From positions 124,001-188,000 of the forward strand of contig NZ_LN881722.1 of NCBI RefSeq assembly GCF_001457415.1: a DNA stretch of 64,000 bases, read 5' to 3'. This document shows positions 50,748 through 59,881 of the stretch, one piece after another. Under the pieces are notes generated by a model, which searched no databases, had not been told where the DNA came from, and worked only from the letters and a program-made list of their open reading frames with translations. The position numbers were made by a program, and so were the translations under genes. This DNA is from Gorillibacterium timonense. Lineage in GTDB: Bacteria; Bacillota; Bacilli; Paenibacillales; NBRC-103111. The first letter of the stretch is position 1. Each line of letters starts with the position of its first letter.

Positions 50748-52259
50748 ATGAGCTTGTCGCCGTTTCCCGAATCGTATTGGCTAGCTTCCGCCGACATTCC
50801 GGAATACCCCGCCTTAACGGAGACCATCGAGACGGAGATTGCGGTCATCGGCGGTGGAATTACCGGCATTACGACCGCTTATCTGCTTGCCAAGGAAGGC
50901 AGAACGGTCGTCTTGGCCACCTCCGGACGGCTGATCGGCGGTACGACGGGATACACCACCGCTAAAGTGACCGCCCAGCACGATCTGATCTATGACGACT
51001 CCATTCGCCAGTTCGGAACCGAGAAAGCGGGGCTCCATTATCGGGCAAATCAGGGGGCGTTGGAGTTTATGCGCAGCTTGGTGGAACAGGAAGCCATCGC
51101 CTGCGATTGGGCGAGTGAGGCTGCTTATGTCTATGCGACGACCGCCTCGGGTGCCGAGAAAATTCGCAAGGAGTATGAGGCTTACGAGAAACTGGCCATT
51201 CCGGGAGCCGTTGTAGCGGAACTGCCTCTGCCGGTTTCTATCCAAAACGCCATCGAGATGAAGGATCAAGCGAGGTTTCATCCCGTTCCCTATCTGGTTC
51301 ACCTCGTGAAGGAATTCGTCCGCTTGGGTGGACGGGTGTTCGAGCATACCATGGTGGATACGGTGGAAGAAGGAGAGCCGACCCGGGCCAAGATTCGTGA
51401 CGGAGTGGAGATCGTCTGCCGTGATCTCGTCTCCTGCGCGCATTTTCCCGTCTTCGAAAGCGGCTTCTATTTCGCTCGGCTTCACGCCGAAACCTCCTAT
51501 GTCCTCGCCGCTCGGGTGCCGGGGGAGCTGCTGCCCGGCATGTATATCAGCGCCGATGAACCGAAGCGTTCCGTTCGGTCCGTGGAATATGGCGGAGAGC
51601 GGCTGCTGCTCATCGGCGGCGAGTCGCATAAGACGGGACAGAGCTCCTGCACCATCAAGCATTATGAAGCGCTGGAGGCGTGGGCCCGTGAAAGGTTCGG
51701 AGCGGAAGAGTTTCCATATCGCTGGAGCAGCAACGACTTCGTCACCACGGACAAGCTTCCTTATATCGGGCGGATAGGTACGGGGAAAAGCCACGGCTAT
51801 GTGGCGACCGGCTTCCGCAAATGGGGAATGACAACCGGAACCGCGGCGGCCCTCCTGCTCCGAGATATGCTCACGGGAAGAAGCAATCCCTATGAAGAGC
51901 TGTACAGCCCGAGCCGGTTCCAGCTCAATCCCGACGCCAAAACGATTCTCGTCGAAGGAGCGGATGTCGCGGGGCATCTCATCGCCGGCAAGCTGGAATG
52001 GCTGAGCAAGAAGACGCGCGACCTCGGTATGGACGAGGGGGCTCTCTTGCGCATCGACGGCAAAAAGACAGCTGCTTATCGCGATCCCGAAGGCCGCCTG
52101 CACCTCGTGGATGCCACCTGTACCCACATGGGCTGCGAAGTGGAGTGGAACGATGCCGACCGCACGTGGGATTGTCCCTGCCATGGTTCCCGCTACGACT
52201 ATCGCGGAGAAGTTATCGAAGGTCCGGCGACCCGGCCGCTGAAGAAGCTGGAGGAGTAA
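50748..52259 (+). CDS. FAD-dependent oxidoreductase with C-terminal Rieske domain (YhfW-like)
   Basis: 503 residues. N-terminal DAO-type FAD fold (IAVIGGGITGITTAYLLAKEGRTVVLA, about 30-56; C-terminal part of the fold YIGRIGTGKSHGYVATGF near 345). The last ~90 residues are a Rieske [2Fe-2S] domain with CTHMGC and CPCHGS ligands. Same architecture as B. subtilis YhfW. Electron transfer between FAD and the cluster is expected; substrate unknown. ATG 50748 is 7 bp after AAGGAGG; ATG one codon upstream is also possible. Confidence 0.9.
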   Translation: MSLSPFPESYWLASADIPEYPALTETIETEIAVIGGGITGITTAYLLAKEGRTVVLATSGRLIGGTTGYTTAKVTAQHDLIYDDSIRQFGTEKAGLHYRANQGALEFMRSLVEQEAIACDWASEAAYVYATTASGAEKIRKEYEAYEKLAIPGAVVAELPLPVSIQNAIEMKDQARFHPVPYLVHLVKEFVRLGGRVFEHTMVDTVEEGEPTRAKIRDGVEIVCRDLVSCAHFPVFESGFYFARLHAETSYVLAARVPGELLPGMYISADEPKRSVRSVEYGGERLLLIGGESHKTGQSSCTIKHYEALEAWARERFGAEEFPYRWSSNDFVTTDKLPYIGRIGTGKSHGYVATGFRKWGMTTGTAAALLLRDMLTGRSNPYEELYSPSRFQLNPDAKTILVEGADVAGHLIAGKLEWLSKKTRDLGMDEGALLRIDGKKTAAYRDPEGRLHLVDATCTHMGCEVEWNDADRTWDCPCHGSRYDYRGEVIEGPATRPLKKLEE

Positions 52260-52282
52260 GCCGAGCTTCCACAGATCAAGAC

Positions 52283-52330
52283 AAAAAAAGGGACGCTACT
52301 CCCGGGCTGGGCGGGAGAGCGTCCTTTTTT
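52283..52330. terminator. Bidirectional terminator
   Basis: GGACGCT...CTCCCG against CGGGAG-AGCGTCC, flanked by seven A on the left and six T on the right; it serves the converging Rieske and MBL genes. Confidence 0.92.
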
Positions 52331-52338
52331 GCGGGGCC

Positions 52339-53262
52339 TCAATCCATTTTCATGCTTGTCAATTGGACAAACTGCTGCTTCATCTCTTTCGTCACGACAA
52401 ATTCATCCTGTTTGACTATGGTAATGCCCTTCGGCACATCCGCCAAAACCTGATCGATGGTGGGACCGCCATAGAAGATCATATCCGGGTTATTGCTGAA
52501 ATGCTGGGGAATCAAGACCTTTACCCCCATCTCATATAATTCCTTGAATCGCACTGCGTTTTTTATGGTGTCCGCGCCATATCCGCCTGCATAAGCGAGC
52601 ACAACGTCTGCGTCTTTTACGGCTGCGCGCGCCTCCGGCGACTCGATCTTATCCGTTTCTCCCATGTGAACGATTTTCAGATCGCCATAACGGAAGATGA
52701 AGATTTCGTTGTCTCCCATATTGGCGACATGCTTGGAGTTGAACCCGGTAACCTCGACGCCGCCGACTTGGATCGGCTCCTTCATCAGAGCGGGAAGGAG
52801 TCTCAGCGGATTCCCTTTAAATTGTTTTGCGCCAGGCGAATGATCGGCATGTGAGTGGGAGATGGACATCGCATCGACATCCATTTCAGGAGCCGGTCCA
52901 AATTGCTGATCATAGGTGTGGGGGTAGGGATCGGTGATGATGGTGGTGCCATCCGGAAATGTCATGAAAAAACAGGAGTTCCCGACATATTGGATGGTTA
53001 ACGGGCCATCCTTGACCGGCTTGGCAGGAATCGTAGGAACAGCAGTCGGTGCTGCGCTTGCCGCTGGGCTTGGCGTGCTGTCCGCCGTAGGTTTCACGCT
53101 GGCCTTGCTGGTGTCGGCTGATGGCTGGACGCTGGCGGCAGTCGGCTTCTCCGTTGCTGCGCTGCTGCCCTCCTCCTGTTTCGAACAAGCGCCCAGCATA
53201 GCGGCACACAAAACAACCGAAAGCCATAACCCCATTCTTTTGGTATTTATACGGAACTTCAT
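52339..53262 (-). CDS. MBL-fold metal-dependent hydrolase, lipoprotein
   Basis: 307 residues. Signal peptide with lipobox LGAC (Cys about 26), a long Ala/Ser/Thr/Pro linker (about 27-85) and an UlaG-type metallo-beta-lactamase fold with the metal motif SHSHADH. Surface-anchored hydrolase of unknown substrate. Divergent from an AraC-type regulator, which may control it. Confidence 0.87.
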   Translation of the reverse strand: MKFRINTKRMGLWLSVVLCAAMLGACSKQEEGSSAATEKPTAASVQPSADTSKASVKPTADSTPSPAASAAPTAVPTIPAKPVKDGPLTIQYVGNSCFFMTFPDGTTIITDPYPHTYDQQFGPAPEMDVDAMSISHSHADHSPGAKQFKGNPLRLLPALMKEPIQVGGVEVTGFNSKHVANMGDNEIFIFRYGDLKIVHMGETDKIESPEARAAVKDADVVLAYAGGYGADTIKNAVRFKELYEMGVKVLIPQHFSNNPDMIFYGGPTIDQVLADVPKGITIVKQDEFVVTKEMKQQFVQLTSMKMD

Positions 53263-53494
53263 AGCTTAAGCCTCTCCTTATGATTTATAGTTTGCTACGA
53301 GTTCATCATAAGGGGAGAAGCTTGCGACGAGAATGGTTTATCTGCAAGACTTGTTTGCTTTTCTGCAACGATCTCCTGATGGCTTCAAAGCGGTTCATGT
53401 TCATCCATCCGAAAGACTGCCGTTATATCGAAGCGCGTCTGCCAATCGGGTAAGCCGATGACCGGGTTTGCTAACACGCACTAGGAAAAAATTG

Positions 53495-53515
53495 TATAAT
53501 GATCATTGATGATCA
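53495..53515. promoter_or_regulatory. TATAAT with an adjoining palindrome before the AraC gene
   Basis: TATAAT at 53495-53500, immediately followed by TGATCAT-TG-ATGATCA (53500-53515), a perfect 7-bp dyad over the likely start site. Suits autoregulation or control of the divergent MBL gene. Confidence 0.4.
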
Positions 53516-53553
53516 AGAAAGCTTGTTCAGCCTAACAAACCGAGGTGAGCTCA

Positions 53554-54459
53554 GTGGAGTTTGTTACCATCGGCAGAGGAGTACATAGCGGTTATCGGCT
53601 GCCTTTATCTTGTACGGATGAGGATTCTTATTTGGAGAGTCTCCCGGATTGTTCCGGGTGGAGCATCGTCGTGATCGAAAAAGGCTCCGGCATCTTGTCC
53701 TTTGAAGGTGTGGATACGCCTTTGACGGCACCGGTGATCCTGTGCATCAACGAGACCGAATACCCCAGCTTGATAGCCCCTTCCGGGATCACGATGAAAT
53801 CGGTTCATTTTGACCCGTTAGTGGTGAACAGCAAATTCAATTTTCATAATGTCCGGTCTCAAGAATCCGAATTCTCCAACACGGAGGAGCAGGATCTGTA
53901 TCTTCTTTTTCCATTCGTTACTAGAAACGCCAAGTACCCGTTCATCATCCCGACAGATGCCGCCAGCGCCCGACACCTTGCTCAAACCTTCACGGAAATA
54001 TCCGATGTTCTTGAGAAGCAAAAAGGCTACAATTGGCCCTGCCGCTCCCGTTCCCTGCTGCTGGAGGCGCTTGTTCTCATCTCAAGAGTTGCCGACCAAG
54101 CAGGGAGCTTGACTGTAGAGGAAAACACGGGAATTCCGGATATCGTGAACGAAATTATCATCTACTTGCATACAAACTATCCCGACAAAATCACACTGAA
54201 CGATTTATCCCGAGAGTTTCACGTTAACCGGACCACCTTGAACGCGCAATTCTATCAGTACACCAACCTGTCCGTCATCGATTATTTGATCAAATACCGG
54301 GTGCAGTTGGCCGCGACTCTGCTGAGAGATACGCTGCTCCCGATTTCCGAAATCATGGAGCGGGTCGGCTTCCACAACACCACTCATTTCTGGAGAATGT
54401 TCAAAAAGCATACGTCCGTCTCCCCCTCCGGCTATCGAAAGCAATATTGCTGGTTGTAG
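53554..54459 (+). CDS. AraC-family transcriptional regulator
   Basis: 301 residues. N-terminal cupin-like sensing part (about 1-130), then the C-terminal AraC double helix-turn-helix: IITLHTNYPDKITLNDLSREFHVNRTTLNAQF-type first motif and LLPISEIMERVGFHNTTHFWRMFKKHTSVSPSGYRK as second. GTG 53554 preferred, 6 bp after GAGGTG; another GTG three codons upstream overlaps that site. Ligand unknown. Confidence 0.88.
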   Translation: MEFVTIGRGVHSGYRLPLSCTDEDSYLESLPDCSGWSIVVIEKGSGILSFEGVDTPLTAPVILCINETEYPSLIAPSGITMKSVHFDPLVVNSKFNFHNVRSQESEFSNTEEQDLYLLFPFVTRNAKYPFIIPTDAASARHLAQTFTEISDVLEKQKGYNWPCRSRSLLLEALVLISRVADQAGSLTVEENTGIPDIVNEIIIYLHTNYPDKITLNDLSREFHVNRTTLNAQFYQYTNLSVIDYLIKYRVQLAATLLRDTLLPISEIMERVGFHNTTHFWRMFKKHTSVSPSGYRKQYCWL

Positions 54460-54493
54460 GAGGTTAGGTTTTACGCAGTTGAAGGGGTGCCTG

Positions 54494-55417
54494 TTAGCCC
54501 GCTAACGTGATCAGGACCGGGAGCAGGAGAAACGAAGCCAACGTCGTCCAAACGATGCACTTGGAGACGAAGGCCGGGAAGGCGTCGAAGCGCTCGGCGA
54601 GGACGACGGAGTTGACGGCGACGGGCATGGACGCGAGGATGAACAGCACCTGGAACAGGGTGCCGTGAATGCCGAGCAGAGCGAGGACGAGGAGAGAGGC
54701 GAGCGGAGCCAGCACGAGCCGCATGCCGAGGCCGCTCCAGAATAGGCGCGGTGGAACACTGCGCGCCTCCGGCGTGCCGATGCGCACGATCTGCGCGCCG
54801 AGGACCGTCAGCACGACCGGCGAGTAGGCGTCGGCGATCATGGCGATGCCGCGGGCCACGTCGGCGGGAAGCGATAGGGAGAAGCCGCGCAGCAGGAGGG
54901 CGAGGACCGACGCGTAGATAGCGGGCAGCGAGAAGACCGACTTGACCGCGCCGCGCACGGAGAACTGTGATCGGGCGGCAAAGTAGATGCCGATCGTGTT
55001 CACGATCACCATCTGCGTGACGACGTAGACGGAGGCCTTGTCGAGTCCGGCTTGGCCAAAGGCGAGCAGTACGAGCGGCAGCCCGTAGTTCACGCTGTTG
55101 GTGAACGTGCTGACGAGCGTGAGCCCGGCGGCGCCTGCGGCATCGGCGCGGAGAAGCTTGGAGAGACCGAGGGCCAGATAGCGCAGAACGACCAGGTTGA
55201 CGAGAGCGAAGGCGATGGAGCCGGCCACATCGGTGGAAGAGATCTCGGCGTTCTGCAAGGTATCGAAGATGATTGCCGGGCTAAGGACGTATAGGTACAG
55301 CGTGAGCAGCGGCTTCGTATCGAGCCCGCGAAAGCGGGCAAGCAAAGCTCCGGCGGTGACGGGAATCATCAGCGGCACAATCACGTGAAGCAGGGTGGCG
55401 AGGACGGTTTGAAGCAC
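54494..55417 (-). CDS. AEC-family transporter (auxin efflux carrier type)
   Basis: 307 residues, about ten membrane helices; pattern VIVPLMIPVTAGALLARFRGLDTKPLLTLYLYVLSPAIIFDTL at the start and LASMPVAVNSVVLAERFDAFPAFVSKCIVWTTLASFLLLPVLITL at the end, typical of AEC/YfdV permeases. Substrate class is small carboxylates or peptides in characterised members. GTG start with GGAGG 10 bp upstream. High GC and strong G/C in third positions compared with neighbours. Confidence 0.88.
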   Translation of the reverse strand: MLQTVLATLLHVIVPLMIPVTAGALLARFRGLDTKPLLTLYLYVLSPAIIFDTLQNAEISSTDVAGSIAFALVNLVVLRYLALGLSKLLRADAAGAAGLTLVSTFTNSVNYGLPLVLLAFGQAGLDKASVYVVTQMVIVNTIGIYFAARSQFSVRGAVKSVFSLPAIYASVLALLLRGFSLSLPADVARGIAMIADAYSPVVLTVLGAQIVRIGTPEARSVPPRLFWSGLGMRLVLAPLASLLVLALLGIHGTLFQVLFILASMPVAVNSVVLAERFDAFPAFVSKCIVWTTLASFLLLPVLITLAG

Positions 55418-55677
55418 GGCGGTTGTTCCTCCGGTCGGATGAATTTCTTCTCACTATAAGGGCGCGCCGGGTAGATGTCCAAGATCGTTTTGCTATATCG
55501 GCTATAGCCTGAGCCTATGGATGGAGAGAAACATCACTTCCTGTTGCATTCAATAGGGATAAAATGGTTGAGTGAACTGGACGAATGGATTCATCGAACC
55601 CTCGTATTTTTGAAAACGCTAACAGCTTTGAATCGAGCCTTATCCTTTGCAGGAATCTACAGAAAATGGAGAAGCTT

Positions 55678-56493
55678 ATGCCAAAGATCATTCCCGTTTA
55701 TACCGAAAACAACGATTATCAGAAATTTGAGGTTCTGAAGCGCAACCGCAACAAGCGGCACAAATACCAGGAGTTTTTCGTCGAAGGGGTCCGCAACATC
55801 CATGAGGCGGTTCGGGGCGGATGGACCATCCAAGCTTTTCTCTACGCCAAGGAAAAGAAGCTGTCACGCTGGGGGAGCGACATTCTCGCCGCCTCCAAGG
55901 CTAACTTCCATTACGAGCTGTATGGAGACCTCATGGACAAGCTGAGCGACAAGGAGGAGACCTCCGAGTTAATCGCCATCGTGACGATTCCTCCGGATGA
56001 CGCATCCCGTTTCTCTAAGAAGGGACCGCTCTTAGCCGTCGTCTTCGACCGCCCTTCCAATCGAGGGAATCTCGGCACGATCATTCGGAGCTGCGATGCG
56101 CTCGGAGCGAACGGGCTCATCATGACCGGACACGCGGTGGACTTGTACGATCCGGAGACGATTCGGGCTTCGATGGGGTCATTTTTTAGCATGCCCTCCA
56201 TTCGTATGGACTCTCCGCAAGAGGTTGGGGAATGGGTGAGAGCTTTGCGGGTGATGCTGCCTGATCTGCAGGTAGTCGGTACGAGCGCCAAAGGCAGTCG
56301 GAACTTGAGCGAAGCCGATCTTTGCCGGCCGACGGTACTCTTAATCGGAAATGAGGCCGATGGGCTGTGCTTCAAGTTCAAGGAGCTGTGCGACACGTTG
56401 GTGAAAATCCCCATGGTAGGCTCGGCGTCCTCTCTGAATGTGGCGAGCGCCGCTTCTATTCTGCTGTATGAGGTGGCTCGCCAGCGAGCTTAG
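55678..56493 (+). CDS. TrmH-family RNA 2'-O-ribose methyltransferase
   Basis: 271 residues. N-terminal substrate-binding part (KRNRNKRHKYQEFFVEGVRNIHEAV) and a SPOUT knot domain with motif 1 NRGNLGTIIRSCDALGANGLIMTG, motif 2 VLLIGNEADGL and motif 3 IPMVGSASSLNVASAASILLYE. Methylates rRNA or tRNA ribose. ATG 55678 is chosen for the GGAG 6 bp upstream; the frame is open further upstream with an ATG at 55666. Confidence 0.9.
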   Translation: MPKIIPVYTENNDYQKFEVLKRNRNKRHKYQEFFVEGVRNIHEAVRGGWTIQAFLYAKEKKLSRWGSDILAASKANFHYELYGDLMDKLSDKEETSELIAIVTIPPDDASRFSKKGPLLAVVFDRPSNRGNLGTIIRSCDALGANGLIMTGHAVDLYDPETIRASMGSFFSMPSIRMDSPQEVGEWVRALRVMLPDLQVVGTSAKGSRNLSEADLCRPTVLLIGNEADGLCFKFKELCDTLVKIPMVGSASSLNVASAASILLYEVARQRA

Positions 56494-56636
56494 AGCAGGA
56501 TAGGTGCGGATGGAATGGAGTGAGGAGCGCTGCGTTTTGTTTTTATCTTGGTTTAAGCTGGGATTAAGGTGGAGAGCAAGCCGATTTGCTAGAGTGGGAG
56601 TGGAGACGGTGATCGTCTAGATGAAGGAGGAGTCCC

Positions 56637-57023
56637 ATGAACATCTCGTCAATCGGAAGCTTATCCAGCTCGTATTCCTCAGGCTCAACCAGCGGAACTG
56701 CCGATCTGGAAAAGGAAAAAGCGAAGCTGCAGGCCGAAATTCGGAAAGAAAATGCAAGCAGCGACGATGCGAAGACCAAGGAACAGAAGGTCAAGGCTAT
56801 TCAGCAGCAGATTCAGCAGCTTGATGTGCAATTCTCACAGAAGAAAGCAAGCGCGGGCACGGGCGCTTCGCAAGGGACAGGCGGCGGACCCGCTCCGAGC
56901 GGAGGTCCCGCGGGTGGGTCCACTCCGAGCGGAAGTCCAGCCGGAGGCGGAACGATTGGCGGCGGCAAGTCGAAGGGTTCTAGCGGTGTGCAAGCGGACG
57001 GGAGCTTCGACATTCGAGTGTGA
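56637..57023 (+). CDS. FlxA-like coiled-coil protein with Gly/Ser/Pro tail
   Basis: 128 residues. Ser-rich start, a coiled coil (about 22-68: LEKEKAKLQAEIRKENASSDDAKTKEQKVKAIQQQIQQLDVQFSQKK) as in FlxA-like proteins, then a low-complexity tail of GGPAPSGGPAGG-type repeats. ATG 56637 follows GAAGGAGGAG. Role unknown. Confidence 0.7.
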   Translation: MNISSIGSLSSSYSSGSTSGTADLEKEKAKLQAEIRKENASSDDAKTKEQKVKAIQQQIQQLDVQFSQKKASAGTGASQGTGGGPAPSGGPAGGSTPSGSPAGGGTIGGGKSKGSSGVQADGSFDIRV

Positions 57024-57035
57024 GAAGCAATTTAT

Positions 57036-57172
57036 ACGGAGATCCACGCAGCTAATGGTGATCAATCGCCGATTTTCACCCCATAGCAAGTCCAATAGCG
57101 GCGCCCATTTCCATTAGATGGAAAGGGTGCCTTTTTGGGTTAATTAGCAGCAGCTTCCTCTAGACTTGAATC
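57036..57172. repeat. Intergenic repeat family 2, copy 2
   Basis: Same block order as copy 1 at 10214-10354: CGGAGAT, ACGCAGCTAAT, GATCAATCGCCG, TTTCCATTAGA, AGGGTGCC, TTAATTAGCAG and CTCTAGA. Located directly after the FlxA-like gene. Confidence 0.65.
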
Positions 57173-57447
57173 GAGCGAAAATTTGTTGATGAAGCTCGCT
57201 AAGGCATAATTCAGCGCTGTTCTTATCCGTCTCCAGGTCCGCACCGCTTCCAGTCCCACGCGCAGTTCTTCCCATGTGACCCCTTTGGATTTGATTGCTG
57301 AGGCTGCTCCAAGGGTTACTTTGGATCGGTGTTCTTTCGTCGATTTCGTTGACGGCCGATTCGCCTGCGCTTCGTACCCTCACAACCTTGAGTACTTTCT
57401 CCTCCCCGTGCAAATACTGACAAAAAAAGCTCGGGGTGGAATAGGCG
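57173..57447. other. Gap before the amino-acid permease without a supported gene
   Basis: Mixed-composition sequence. An open frame on the minus strand of about 89 codons has no ribosome site or recognisable protein pattern. No T-box core (AGGGTGGNACCGCG type) was seen in front of the permease. Confidence 0.5.
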
Positions 57448-59043
57448 ATGAATGAAGCTCAAAAGGATAAGGAGCAAGGCTTGTCGGCCTGGCAGCTTGC
57501 GATGATGGCGCTCGGCACGGTGGTGGGCGGTTCGTTCTTTCTTGGATCGGCGGTGGCGATCCGGGCGGCGGGACCTTCCGTGCTGATCGCCTATGTGATC
57601 GGCGGACTGCTGGTCTATTGGATCTTGTCGGCCTTATCGGAATTGACGGTGGCAAAGCCAGCCGCAGGCTCATTCCGCACCTACGCGGAGGAAGCCTTCG
57701 GAGCGGGGGCTGGATTCACAGTCGGCTGGGTGTATTGGACCGGCCTCGTGCTCGCCATGTCCAGCGAAGCGATCGCCGCCTCCACGCTGCTTCGGGGCTG
57801 GCTGCCGAATGTGCCGATCCCGCTGATCGGCGCGGTGATCATCATCGCCGTAACCCTGCTCAACCTGCTTGGAGCCAAGCGGCTCGGCAAGCTGGAAAGC
57901 GGGCTCGCTGCAATCAAGCTGGTCGCCATCGCCGCGTTTATTTTGCTGGCGGTCCTTCTGGTCGCCGGTCTCTTCCTGGGAGGGACGGGTCGTACAACCT
58001 TGACCGCTTCTCCTTTGACAGAGGGCTTGCGCGAGTTGTCTCGAGGGACCTGGTTTATCGGCGGCCTTCGCGGTATAGCCGGCAGTATGCTCATGGTCAT
58101 GTTCACCTATGCGGGCTTTGAAGTTCTAGGGCTCGCCGCTGCGGACGCAAAGAACCCGCAGCGCACCATCCCGCAGGCGATCAATCGGACGATTCTCCTG
58201 CTCGTCGGCCTGTACATCGGGGCGATGATCTCGCTCTTCCTGCTGGTTCCGACCTCCCGCGTCTCGGAGGCAGTCAGTCCGTTTGTCACCGCCTTGTCGC
58301 TGCATGGCTTCGGTTGGGCAGGCACAGTTATGAATCTGGTGCTGGTAACGGCGATCCTCTCGACCATGCTCGCATCGGTTTTCGGACTCGGACGCATGCT
58401 TCGCTCTCTTGGCGACGAGGGTCATGCGCCGGAATGGATGCACGACAAAATGGCTGTTCCGCGCCGAGGCATTCTCGTCTCCGGTGCGGCGATGCTGGCC
58501 GCGCTCGGGTTGGGTGTTCTTTTGCCGCAGAATGTCTATTTGTTTCTCGTCAGCTCCGGCGGGTTTACCCTTTTGTTTGCATACACCTTAATTCTTCTCA
58601 GTCACTATCGGCTGCGCCGGCGCAATGGTCATCCCCTGGCGGGCAAGTACGGCCTGCGGGGCTTCCCATACACATCCTGGATTGCCTCCGTGAGCCTCGT
58701 GGCCATCATGCTGAGCATGCCGCTCATTCCGGGTCAAGGGAGCGGGCTTGCCGCCGGGATTCTGCTCGTCCTGCTCTTTGGCGGCGGGTATGCTCTCGGC
58801 CAAGCGCGCCGAACCAAGGGGACGGCAGATGGCCATCCGGTTCTTACTCCCAGCTCGGCGGCGGGACGGGAGCCCGCGACTCTGGCCTGGGCGAGCAGAG
58901 CTGGATACTCCATCGAGATGGCGGAAGAGCTGACGAAAGAGCAAGCGAGAGAGCAAACGAAAGAGCCGGCCGAAGAAAGGCTCGGAGCAAGCGCCGATAA
59001 AAGGCGGATCGATGAGCGGAAACCGGATACGGGGAAGCGCTGA
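57448..59043 (+). CDS. APC-family amino acid permease
   Basis: 531 residues, about twelve membrane helices. Start QGLSAWQLAMMALGTVVGGSFFLGSAVAIRAAGPSVLIAYVIGG has the family GT..G.G motif in helix 1; GFEVLGLAAADAKNPQRTIPQAI marks helix 6/7. A ~100-residue hydrophilic C-terminal tail ends in repeats of KEQAREQTKEPAEE type. Substrate not predictable. GGGGTGG lies 9 bp before ATG 57448. Confidence 0.88.
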   Translation: MNEAQKDKEQGLSAWQLAMMALGTVVGGSFFLGSAVAIRAAGPSVLIAYVIGGLLVYWILSALSELTVAKPAAGSFRTYAEEAFGAGAGFTVGWVYWTGLVLAMSSEAIAASTLLRGWLPNVPIPLIGAVIIIAVTLLNLLGAKRLGKLESGLAAIKLVAIAAFILLAVLLVAGLFLGGTGRTTLTASPLTEGLRELSRGTWFIGGLRGIAGSMLMVMFTYAGFEVLGLAAADAKNPQRTIPQAINRTILLLVGLYIGAMISLFLLVPTSRVSEAVSPFVTALSLHGFGWAGTVMNLVLVTAILSTMLASVFGLGRMLRSLGDEGHAPEWMHDKMAVPRRGILVSGAAMLAALGLGVLLPQNVYLFLVSSGGFTLLFAYTLILLSHYRLRRRNGHPLAGKYGLRGFPYTSWIASVSLVAIMLSMPLIPGQGSGLAAGILLVLLFGGGYALGQARRTKGTADGHPVLTPSSAAGREPATLAWASRAGYSIEMAEELTKEQAREQTKEPAEERLGASADKRRIDERKPDTGKR

Positions 59044-59121
59044 AACGGGTTAGTCCGCTATAACGCTCCTGGGTGATTGCGATGTTAGAGCAAGGCTTTC
59101 GCTTGAGACGCGCAAGGAAAC

Positions 59122-59150
59122 CGCCTCCGCTGCAAAATTGAGCGGAGGCG
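59122..59150. terminator. Hairpin after the permease gene
   Basis: Perfect 10-bp stem CGCCTCCGCT/AGCGGAGGCG with a 9-base loop but no T-run. A possible weak terminator or mRNA 3' stabiliser. Confidence 0.45.
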
Positions 59151-59241
59151 AAACCATGTGTATATTTTCACGTAGATAACGGGAGTAAATATCTGGTAGA
59201 ATTCAGAAGAGAATTCATTCGAAAACAGGGTGGGGTCGGGT

Positions 59242-59757
59242 ATGGGGAGAAGATCGACGCGATCGATCGGGTTCATTCTGGGAGTCCTTGCTTTGTGCTT
59301 GCTCATCGGAGGCTGCAGCAGCAAGCCCGCAAGTGCCAAAACGTCAATCTACAACGATTCCGCCAAGATTGCGGAAGAAGGCGACAGCTATACGTTCACC
59401 GACAAGCAGGGCAATGTGGATTCCGACGGCGGCGACATGTCCTACAAGGGCTTCAGCGGTATGATTACCTTATGGTCGGTCGATAACCCTTCGACGGAAG
59501 AGGGAACGTTGACGATCTCCTGGAAGCTGATAACGGCCAAGGGACAAGGCAAGCTGGTCTACCTCTCGCCGGACGGTACGACTCAGGTGCTCGCCGAAGG
59601 GGATTCGGATGGCGAGCTTCAGCTCAAGATTCCGGCCGGAACCGGGCGGATCAAGCTGGTCGGTCAAACCGCCAAGGGCAGCTTGTCTGCGGACCTGTCC
59701 TCTTCCGAAGGACTCGCGGTCAGCGGAGAACAAGATTCCGATTGGGCCAACGACTGA
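59242..59757 (+). CDS. Small lipoprotein of unknown function
   Basis: 171 residues. Lipoprotein signal peptide with IGGC lipobox (Cys about 25), then an acidic beta-rich domain (YTFTDKQGNVDSDGGDMSYKGFSGMITLW...GRIKLVGQTAKGSLSADL). ATG 59242 preferred over a GTG four codons earlier. Cell-surface anchored. No named domain recognised. Confidence 0.75.
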   Translation: MGRRSTRSIGFILGVLALCLLIGGCSSKPASAKTSIYNDSAKIAEEGDSYTFTDKQGNVDSDGGDMSYKGFSGMITLWSVDNPSTEEGTLTISWKLITAKGQGKLVYLSPDGTTQVLAEGDSDGELQLKIPAGTGRIKLVGQTAKGSLSADLSSSEGLAVSGEQDSDWAND

Positions 59758-59788
59758 AAGCTCTCGGTGGTCCATTCCATATGAAGGA

Positions 59789-59835
59789 GACTGCATCGGC
59801 AAGAGCACGAACGTTCGCGCCGAGCAGTCTTTTTT
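59789..59835 (+). terminator. Rho-independent terminator after the lipoprotein gene
   Basis: GACTGC...TCGGC against GCCGA-GCAGTC, then six T. Confidence 0.88.
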
Positions 59836-59881
59836 CGCTTAGTCGTATTTTCGGGCATCCCTTTCTTTCTCTCTAGCACAC

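Noticed and set aside
50814..52184. 456-codon open frame opposite the FAD-Rieske gene
   Set aside because: Shadow of the real gene; no protein-like motifs or start signals.
57144..57413. 89-codon minus-strand ORF between the FlxA-like gene and the permease
   Set aside because: Partly covers the repeat element, has no ribosome site and unlikely composition.
57173..57447. T-box leader before the amino-acid permease
   Set aside because: No T-box core or specifier stem pattern found; no terminator in the leader.
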